Assembly (NCBI GenBank): GCA_946999385.1
Contig: CAMQCZ010000017.1
Location: forward strand, 1-37,840
From: an uncultured Lachnoanaerobaculum sp.
GTDB lineage: Bacteria; Bacillota; Clostridia; Lachnospirales; Lachnospiraceae
Length of the DNA stretch: 37,840 bases
Direction of reading: 5' to 3'
The position numbers were made by a program, and so were the translations under genes. Within the stretch, counting starts at the first letter, position 1. Every line of letters begins with the position of its first letter. This document shows positions 31,784 to 37,840 of the stretch, one piece after another. Below the pieces are notes generated by a model. It had not been told where the DNA came from. It saw only the letters and a program-made list of their open reading frames with translations, and searched no databases.

Positions 31784-32995
31784 TTATCTATTATCAGCCG
31801 CCGCAACACCTGGAAGCTCCTTACCCTCTAAAAACTCCAAGCTTGCACCGCCACCTGTTGAAATATGAGTCATCTTATCTGCAAAGCCTAAACGTTTAAC
31901 AGCATTTACAGAATCACCACCACCTATAACGGTAGTAGCATCTGAAAGATTTGCAACTGCTTTACAAATTTCCAATGTACCATTTGCAAAATTTTCAAAC
32001 TCAAATACACCCATAGGTCCATTCCATACAACAGTTTTTGCACCATCCAATGCTTTTTTATATAATTCAACAGTCTTAGGTCCAATATCAAAACCTGAAA
32101 ATCCTGTTTCTATATTATCTACAGTCTTAAATTCTGTATCATTTTTAAATTCTTTACCTTCAATATGATCTACAGGTAATAATAAATTAACATTTTTAGC
32201 TTTAGCTTTCTTAAGCATCTCAAGTGCATAATCAAGCTTATCTTCTTCACATAAAGAATTACCTATCTCCTGACCCTGTGCCTTAAGGAAGGTATAAGCC
32301 ATACCTCCACCTATAATTAAGGTATCAACCTTATCAAGTAAATTATTTATAACATTAATCTTATCAGAAACCTTTGCCCCACCTAAAATAGCTACAAATG
32401 GTCTTACAGGATTTTCTACTGCTTGACCCAAAAATTTTATTTCCTTTTCCATCAAATATCCAACAACATTTTGAGTACAATATTTTGTAACACCAACATT
32501 TGAACAATGTGCTCTATGTGCTGTTCCAAAAGCATCATTCACAAAAATACCATCACATAATGACGCCAGCTCTTTTGCATAAGCTTCTGCTTTTTCATCC
32601 TTGCCATATTTTGTTTCTTCTATTCTATATCTGGTATTTTCTAAGAGTAATACTTCTCCATCCTTTAACGTATTAGCTAATTTTTTAGTTTCTTCTCCTG
32701 TAACCTGTGAATCTGAAACAAATTTCACATCTAAACCAAGTCTTTCTGATAAAGCCTTAGCAACAGGAGCAAGACTTAAATCTTTAATAGGCTCTCCCTT
32801 TGGTTTTCCAAGATGAGAGCATAAAATAAGGCGAGCTTTACCATCTAATAATTTTTTAATTGTCTTTAATGCACCATCTATACGATTATAATTTTGTATA
32901 ACTCCATCCTTTAATGGAACATTAAAATCGCAACGAACTAAAACTTTTTTACCTTGTATATCTTTTAAATCATCAACTGTTTTTTTATTTAACAT
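31784..32995 (-). CDS. pgk: Phosphoglycerate kinase
   Basis: Pgk (403 residues) makes ATP from 1,3-bisphosphoglycerate. The N-terminal substrate domain has KVLVRCDFNVPLKDG and LCSHLGKPKG; GGAKVSDKI begins the nucleotide domain; GGGDSVNAVK and STGGGASLEFLEG close it. Length is usual for the family. GAGG precedes the start. It follows gap by about 85 nt containing a GC-rich hairpin, and precedes tpiA. Confidence 0.97.
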   Translation of the reverse strand: MLNKKTVDDLKDIQGKKVLVRCDFNVPLKDGVIQNYNRIDGALKTIKKLLDGKARLILCSHLGKPKGEPIKDLSLAPVAKALSERLGLDVKFVSDSQVTGEETKKLANTLKDGEVLLLENTRYRIEETKYGKDEKAEAYAKELASLCDGIFVNDAFGTAHRAHCSNVGVTKYCTQNVVGYLMEKEIKFLGQAVENPVRPFVAILGGAKVSDKINVINNLLDKVDTLIIGGGMAYTFLKAQGQEIGNSLCEEDKLDYALEMLKKAKAKNVNLLLPVDHIEGKEFKNDTEFKTVDNIETGFSGFDIGPKTVELYKKALDGAKTVVWNGPMGVFEFENFANGTLEICKAVANLSDATTVIGGGDSVNAVKRLGFADKMTHISTGGGASLEFLEGKELPGVAAADNR

Positions 32996-33028
32996 ACAAT
33001 CCTCTTTCTATATTTATAAATAATAAGA

Positions 33029-33052
33029 GATCCGGCCCTAAGACCGGACCTC
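33029..33052 (-). promoter_or_regulatory. GC-rich hairpin between gap and pgk
   Basis: On the minus strand AGGTCCGGTC-TTAG-GGCCGGATCT forms a 10-bp stem with two G-U pairs. Only a weak T-tract follows, so it is more likely an mRNA processing or stability element or a partial terminator than a full stop. Confidence 0.65.
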
Positions 33053-33080
33053 TGTCCATCTACATATTATTTAAATATTA

Positions 33081-34112
33081 TTATGCCAATTCTGCAAAAT
33101 ATTTAATTGTTCTTACCATTTGTGTTGTATATGAATTTTCATTATCATACCATGCAACAACTTGAACCTGATATAAATCTTCTGCAACTTGAATTACCAT
33201 AGTTTGTGTAGCATCAAATAAAGAACCGAATCTCATACCAACTACATCAGATGATACGATAGGATCTTCAGTATATCCGAATGATTCTGAAGATGCAGCT
33301 TTCATAGCTTCATTAACAGCTTCTTTTGTCAAGCCTGCTTTTTTAACGATGGCTGTTAAGATAGTAGTAGAGCCTGTTGGAACAGGAACTCTTTGTGCTG
33401 AACCGATTAATTTTCCATTTAATTCAGGAATAACCAAACCGATAGCTTTAGCGGCACCTGTAGAGTTAGGTACGATATTAGCGGCACCTGCTCTAGCTCT
33501 TCTTAAATCACCTTTTCTATGAGGACCGTCAAGAATCATCTGATCACCTGTATAAGCATGTATTGTACTCATAATACCTGTTTGTATAGGTGCAAAATTA
33601 TTGAGTGCATTAGCCATAGGTGCTAAGCAGTTTGTTGTACATGAAGCTGCACATATGATAGTATCTTCTTTTTTAAGTATTTTTTCATTTACACCAAATA
33701 CTACTGTTGGCAAATCATTACCTGCCGGTGCAGAAATAACAACTTTTTTAGCTCCTGCATCAATATGAGCCTGTGATTTAGCTTTTGATACATAAAAGCC
33801 TGTACACTCTAAAACTACATCAACACCGATTTTACCCCAAGGTAATTTTGAAGCATCTGCCTCTTTGTAAATAGTAATTTTTTTACCATCAACAACTATA
33901 TGATCTTCTCCTGCTTCTACTGTATGCTTTCCTTCTCCAAAATATCCACAAAAACCACCCTGTGCTGTATCATATTTTAATAAATTTGCAAGCATTTTAG
34001 GTTCTGTTAAATCATTGATTGCAACAATTTCATAGCCCTTTGCTTCAAACATCTGTCTGAATGCCAAACGACCGATACGACCAAAACCATTAATTGCGAC
34101 TTTAACTGACAT
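33081..34112 (-). CDS. gap: Glyceraldehyde-3-phosphate dehydrogenase
   Basis: The 343 residues form an NAD-dependent GAPDH. The Rossmann start VAINGFGRIGRLAFRQ, the catalytic Cys in CAASCTTNCLAP, HAYTGDQMILDGPHRKGDLR and the end WYDNENSYTTQMVRT are all typical of the type I enzyme. The absence of the basic insert and the general sequence fit the glycolytic form. It leads gap-pgk-tpiA, with AAGGAGG upstream of the start. Confidence 0.97.
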   Translation of the reverse strand: MSVKVAINGFGRIGRLAFRQMFEAKGYEIVAINDLTEPKMLANLLKYDTAQGGFCGYFGEGKHTVEAGEDHIVVDGKKITIYKEADASKLPWGKIGVDVVLECTGFYVSKAKSQAHIDAGAKKVVISAPAGNDLPTVVFGVNEKILKKEDTIICAASCTTNCLAPMANALNNFAPIQTGIMSTIHAYTGDQMILDGPHRKGDLRRARAGAANIVPNSTGAAKAIGLVIPELNGKLIGSAQRVPVPTGSTTILTAIVKKAGLTKEAVNEAMKAASSESFGYTEDPIVSSDVVGMRFGSLFDATQTMVIQVAEDLYQVQVVAWYDNENSYTTQMVRTIKYFAELA

Positions 34113-34159
34113 CTTAATCCTCCTTATATATCCTTGTTAATTCTTAATCAACCTATTAT

Positions 34160-34188
34160 ATTGTATAGTAATTTAATATAAAAATCAA
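34160..34188 (-). promoter_or_regulatory. Promoter of the gap-pgk-tpiA operon
   Basis: On the minus strand TTGATT (34188-34183), a 17-nt spacer and TACAAT (34165-34160) lie about 47 nt before gap. Nothing gene-like is seen between here and 34306. Confidence 0.65.
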
Positions 34189-34306
34189 GTAATTTAATCC
34201 ATAAAACTTTTCTATAAATTTTAATAGCCGGTATTAGTATAAAAGCAGCATTTTTTATAAGCCTTTTTCAATTTCTATACAAAGATTTTTTGGTAAATTA
34301 TATAAT

Positions 34307-34343
34307 AAATGCAAATACAATTTTAAAAATCATATTTGCATTT
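34307..34343 (-). terminator. Terminator after the Na/Pi cotransporter gene
   Basis: AAATGCAAATA pairs perfectly with TATTTGCATTT around a 15-nt loop, 18 nt after the stop at 34362. AT-rich sequence follows. Confidence 0.75.
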
Positions 34344-34361
34344 ACTATTAGGCTTTTTTAT

Positions 34362-36020
34362 TTATATTTCTTTTGTTATATATTCAGCTATATTAGTAGC
34401 ATGATCTGATACTCTTTCTAAATTTGATATAATATCAAGAAAAAGTATACTTGCTTGTGGATGACATTTATTTTCAACCAATCTTTCTATATGCTTTTCT
34501 CTAAGCTCGTCTTCTAAAAAGTCTACTTCCATCTCTAATTTATTAACCTTTTGTACCAAAGAAATGCTCCTCGTTTTCATAGCTTCAATTGAATTAGAAT
34601 ATGCAGCTATTGCCAAATCGGCTATTTTTTGCAAATCCGACTTTGCAGTATTTGTAAAATCAACATTTTTTTCTATCAGAGAATATGCATTTTCAGAAAT
34701 ATTGTCAGCATGATCAGACACTCTTTCAATATCACTTACTGCATAATAAAGATCTCCCAATATCATTTTCTGTTTATCATTAAGAGATAATGTATCAAGC
34801 TTCATAAGATATTCTGTTAATAAAATTTGCATCTTATTTATTTTTTGCTCCGTATTATTAACACTTTTTACTTTTTCTGAATTTTTCTCCAAAACAGCTT
34901 CTATTGCTACTTTAAGATTATCCTTAGCCAAGATACCGGCCTTTATAATCTCATTTATAACAGCTTCCAAAGCTATAGAAGGTGCTTCTAAAATACGATT
35001 ATCCAAATGTGCCTTCATAAGTGCTATATCATCATCAGGAGTTTTTTCATCTCCCTTTACTATCATACCTGAAATATTAATAAGCACCTGTGAAAATGGT
35101 AAAAGCAATATGGTCATAGTAGCATTAAATAGTGTATGAAAAATAGAAATTTGTACCGAATCTATGTTACTATTTGCAAACTGTTTATTAATTGTAAATA
35201 TTATAAATGATATAATACCGAAAACTAATGCTCCTACAAAATTAAATAATAAGTGGATTATAGCGGCTCTTTTAGCTATTTTAGGTGCACTTATGCTTGA
35301 AATCAAGGCAGTTACACAGGTACCGATATTTTGTCCAAGAGTAATATAAATAGCGGCAGCCTTTGTAACAAGACCACTAATAGCAAGAGTCTGTAATATA
35401 CCTACAGAAGCTGATGAGCTTTGAATAAGTGCAGTAACTACACAGCCTACTAAAATACCGCAAAAAGGATTTCCGCCTAATATAGCAAATGCCTGCTTAA
35501 ATATAGGCAAATCCGTATATGGACTTATACTTGAGCCCATAGTTTTTAATCCGAAAAATATAAGACCCAAGCCTAATACTATTTCTGATATGGTTTTTTT
35601 TCTGTCATCTTTTGAAAAACAAAGAACCAGTGTTCCTATACCTATTAAAAGAAGAGAATAAAATTCAGGCTTAAATAAATCAAAGGTATCACCTAACTGA
35701 CTTATAGATACTATCCATGCTGTAATTGTAGTACCTATATTAGCACCCATTATAACTCCGACAGATTGTGTCAGGCTCATAAGTCCGGCACTTACAAAAC
35801 CTACAACCATAACAGTTGTTGCTGATGAGCTTTGAATAATAGCTGTTACTATTGCTCCAAGACCTACAGCCATAAACTTATTATTAGTAAGCATTCCTAA
35901 GAACTTCTGCATCCTCTCTCCTGCTGTTTTTTGCATACCGTCAGCCATAAGCGACATTCCATAAAGAAACATTCCAAGACCGCCTACAAACTCAAATAAG
36001 CTTGTTATATTTGTGAGCAT
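34362..36020 (-). CDS. Na+/phosphate cotransporter (NptA type) with C-terminal PhoU-like domain
   Basis: The product is 552 residues. The N-terminal half has two inverted Na/Pi-cotransporter repeats, each with the signature Q-S-S-S: AIIQSSSATTVMVVGFVSAG and ALIQSSSASVGIL; GANIGTTITAW and GQNIGTCVTAL are the paired G-x-N-I-G-T motifs. The C-terminal part from about residue 340 is helical and PhoU-like, with SDIERVSDHADNISENA and SNLERVSDHATNIAEY. It imports phosphate with sodium, and the PhoU-like part probably controls it. The start at 36020 has GGAGG 5 nt upstream; an upstream in-frame GTG overlaps this site. Confidence 0.94.
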   Translation of the reverse strand: MLTNITSLFEFVGGLGMFLYGMSLMADGMQKTAGERMQKFLGMLTNNKFMAVGLGAIVTAIIQSSSATTVMVVGFVSAGLMSLTQSVGVIMGANIGTTITAWIVSISQLGDTFDLFKPEFYSLLLIGIGTLVLCFSKDDRKKTISEIVLGLGLIFFGLKTMGSSISPYTDLPIFKQAFAILGGNPFCGILVGCVVTALIQSSSASVGILQTLAISGLVTKAAAIYITLGQNIGTCVTALISSISAPKIAKRAAIIHLLFNFVGALVFGIISFIIFTINKQFANSNIDSVQISIFHTLFNATMTILLLPFSQVLINISGMIVKGDEKTPDDDIALMKAHLDNRILEAPSIALEAVINEIIKAGILAKDNLKVAIEAVLEKNSEKVKSVNNTEQKINKMQILLTEYLMKLDTLSLNDKQKMILGDLYYAVSDIERVSDHADNISENAYSLIEKNVDFTNTAKSDLQKIADLAIAAYSNSIEAMKTRSISLVQKVNKLEMEVDFLEDELREKHIERLVENKCHPQASILFLDIISNLERVSDHATNIAEYITKEI

Positions 36021-36110
36021 ATATACCTCCACTTTATTATCTATTATTTTAACATTTTTATACTAACATATTTTACAATAGCTTTACAAGACTTTTAAAA
36101 GTTTCATCTA

Positions 36111-37224
36111 TCACTTATCCAAAAGATTAAAATAATTTAAATAGGCTTTTGAAAATCCGTCTAAGTTACCATCTAAAACCGAATTTACATCTCCCATTTC
36201 AAAATTAGAACGATGATCCTTTACTAGGGTATAAGGATGCATGATATATGAACGTATTTGACTTCCCCAAGCAATTTCTTTTACATTTCCTCTTATATCT
36301 GAAAGTTTCTCTACATTTTCTCTTTGCTTTATAAGTAAAAGCTTCGCTTTTAAAATTTGAAACGCTTTTTCTTTATTATAAAGCTGACTTCTCTCATTTT
36401 GACATTGTACAACTATGCCTGTAGGCATATGTGTAAGTCTTACTGCTGAACTTACCTTATTGACATTCTGTCCGCCTGCACCTCCTGAACGATAGGTATC
36501 CAGTCTTATATCTGACATATCCAAATCTATATCAATTTCTTCTTCAATATCAGGCATAATATCACAAGATACAAATGATGTCTGTCGTTTACCCGCCGCA
36601 TTAAATGGCGAAATTCTAACTAATCTATGAACACCATGCTCACTTTTTAAATATCCATAAGCATTTTCACCTTTTACTTCTAAGGTTATGGATTTTATAC
36701 CAACTTCATCACCTGCCAGATAATCTAAAATATCAAGCTTAAAATCATGACTATTAGCCCATCTTGTATACATCCTATATAACATATCACACCAATCACA
36801 AGCCTCTGTTCCACCTGCACCTGCATTTAATTTTAAAATCGCAGCTTCAGAATCATATGGTCCTGTAAATAATAATTCTAGTCTGAATTTTTCAATATTA
36901 TTTATAAATTTATTAAGCTTACAATGTATCTCATCTATAAGTTCTTCTTCATTTTCATCTGTGGCAAGCTCTATTAAAATTTCTATATCCTCGTATAAAA
37001 GCTCAAGATTATAAAATTTTTCTATCTCATTCTTTAATTTCTTTGTTTCTTTTAATATCTTACCTGCATTTTTTGCATTTTCCCAAAAGTTTTTACTCTC
37101 TATCTTCTTTTCATTTTCACTAATTATATTAAGCTTATTCTCAAGGTCAAAGACACTCCTTAATCTCTTTCACACTTTTATAATAATTATTTAAAGTATA
37201 CTTAAATTGTTCTAATTCTAACAT
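36111..37224 (-). CDS. prfB: Peptide chain release factor 2, with programmed +1 frameshift
   Basis: RF2 ends translation at UGA and UAA. The first 25 codons (MLELEQFKYTLNNYYKSVKE...) run into TGA at 37149-37147. Shifting +1 on CTT-TGA-C continues as DLENKLNII and then an unbroken RF2 of 370 residues in total. Motifs: LNAGAGGTEACDWCDML, the codon-reading SPF in ISPFNAAGKRQ and the catalytic GGQ in SGGAGGQNVNKV. AAGGAG stands 3 nt before CTT, the known stimulatory Shine-Dalgarno. Low RF2 lets the ribosome pause and shift, so the gene is autoregulated. It ends in TGA. AAGGAG also precedes the true start. Confidence 0.97.
37146..37161 (-). promoter_or_regulatory. prfB +1 frameshift signal
   Basis: AAGGAG-TGT-CTT-TGA-C matches the E. 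coli arrangement: an internal Shine-Dalgarno, 3-nt gap, slippery CTT, in-frame TGA and C in the next position. Confidence 0.95.
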
Positions 37225-37338
37225 AAGCTCTCCTTTTTAATTAATTTTATAATATTAATAATTTTATTATTTTCATCTTTATGTTTATATTTTTATTTTA
37301 CTTTTTTATTTTTATATCTTTTATTATTATATATACTT

Positions 37339-37503
37339 TTATTTATCAAAATATTCCCTCTCATATTCACTTACAATTCTGTCATTTTGTATATTCAATA
37401 ATCTGTCAGAAATATTCAAGGTATCAGATATACTTTTGTCAGGTAATAATTCAAATATAACTGCTCCTTCACCTATAAATGGAACAATATTTGAATTAGT
37501 CAT
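37339..37503 (-). CDS. Small protein of 54 residues, unknown function
   Basis: The frame reads MTNSNIVPFIGEGAVIFELL, then a polar helical tail ending in SEYEREYFDK and TAA. AGGGG lies 5 nt before the ATG and a good promoter lies about 45 nt further upstream, so it is probably a real gene. It is acidic and has no signal peptide or membrane helix. I do not recognise the family. The gap to prfB (37225-37338) is AT-rich and without a visible gene. Confidence 0.5.
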   Translation of the reverse strand: MTNSNIVPFIGEGAVIFELLPDKSISDTLNISDRLLNIQNDRIVSEYEREYFDK

Positions 37504-37548
37504 TTAATCCCCTCTTCTCCATTACTAATATATATATTTTATATTTAA

Positions 37549-37577
37549 ATTATACTTTTAAATATATAAAATAACAA
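37549..37577 (-). promoter_or_regulatory. Promoter of the 54-residue protein gene
   Basis: On the minus strand TTGTTA (37577-37572), a 17-nt spacer and a perfect TATAAT (37554-37549) precede the small gene. Confidence 0.65.
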
Positions 37578-37745
37578 TATGAACTTTTACTCTGGTAAAT
37601 ATAAGTCCACCTATTTTTCAAATATAAATATATATTCATGAGCTAACAATAAAAAGAAATTATTCTTACCTTACCAATATTTTGTTAAACTACAATTATG
37701 TGGGAGTATCCCAGCTTATAAAATTACCTAAATTAATTTTATATA

Positions 37746-37774
37746 TTGACAAATCCAAAATTATTTTATAAAAT
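37746..37774 (+). promoter_or_regulatory. Promoter of the tRNA-Gly gene
   Basis: A perfect TTGACA (37746-37751), a 17-nt spacer and TAAAAT (37769-37774) end 14 nt before the tRNA. Confidence 0.8.
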
Positions 37775-37788
37775 AATCACATACTTTT

Positions 37789-37840
37789 GCGGGTGTAGTT
37801 CAATGGTAGAACATCAGCCTTCCAAGCTGAATACGTGGGT
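37789..37840 (+). tRNA. tRNA-Gly (anticodon TCC), 3' end cut by the window edge
   Basis: GCGGGTG opens the acceptor stem. The D arm AGTTCAATGGTAGAAC and the anticodon arm TCAGC-CTTCCAA-GCTGA follow, with TCC at the anticodon positions. The window stops in the variable loop/T arm, so the last 20 or so bases are missing. Confidence 0.93.

Noticed and set aside
36111..36785. RF2 as a 224-residue protein starting at the ATG at 36785
   Set aside because: The frame extends upstream with perfect RF2 sequence (LNAGAGGTEACDWCD) to the frameshift at 37148, so this ATG is internal.
1..37840. CRISPR arrays, insertion sequences or prophage
   Set aside because: No regularly spaced short repeats, transposase, integrase or phage structural genes were found. 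The tandem repeats present are coding repeats.

Overview
The window is AT-rich DNA from a low-GC Clostridia-type Firmicute, probably host-associated and perhaps Lachnospiraceae-like. Supporting signs are strong AGGAGG ribosome binding sites, near-consensus sigma-A promoters with TATAAT boxes, a prfB gene with the classical CTT-TGA-C frameshift site, and several secreted proteins carrying tryptophan/tyrosine-rich cell-wall-binding repeats. No exact genus can be given from the sequence alone.

Layout. 1-1320: tail of a LytTR response regulator, a DUF3021-like membrane protein and a short flavodoxin. 6223-1383 (minus): a cell-wall operon reading ispE, a GntR regulator, ddl, murI, a DUF1934 gene and an M15 D,D-carboxypeptidase, driven by a TTGAAA-17-TATAAT promoter. 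6948-6427: cyclophilin. 9556-7070: metal-efflux operon (ArsR-type repressor, separate HMA chaperone, P1B ATPase) with two dyad operators, one filling the promoter spacer. 19228-9775: two very large secreted repeat proteins in one operon, the second a subtilisin-like protease. 22579-19439: aconitase-family hydratase, rpiB and an unknown gene, divergent from a LysR/MATE pair (22691-24983). 25055-26890: a secreted IdeS/Mac-like (C66) cysteine protease with wall-binding repeats.

27188-29965 is the most interesting block. It is a selenium locus with a YedF-type DsrE protein, a MetE-like zinc methyltransferase interrupted by one in-frame TGA, and a cysteine desulfurase-like enzyme. The TGA is followed at the proper distance by a SECIS-like hairpin, and the zinc-site residues lie downstream of it. 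I read this as a selenocysteine-containing MetE-like protein.

30043-30760 (minus) holds a mini-operon of short ORFs under a perfect TTGACA-17-TATAAT promoter. It encodes a 19-aa peptide, a small secreted peptide and a small membrane protein. Two of the ORFs each appear to lack one A in a poly-A tract. The rest is housekeeping: gap-pgk-tpiA (34112-31017), a Na/Pi cotransporter, prfB with its programmed +1 frameshift (37224-36111), a 54-codon small ORF and the 5' part of a tRNA-Gly gene at the right edge.

Themes: cell-wall synthesis plus wall-anchored proteases that probably act on host proteins, and UGA handling. UGA appears here as a true stop (the LysR gene and prfB), as a frameshift signal (prfB) and as a probable selenocysteine codon.
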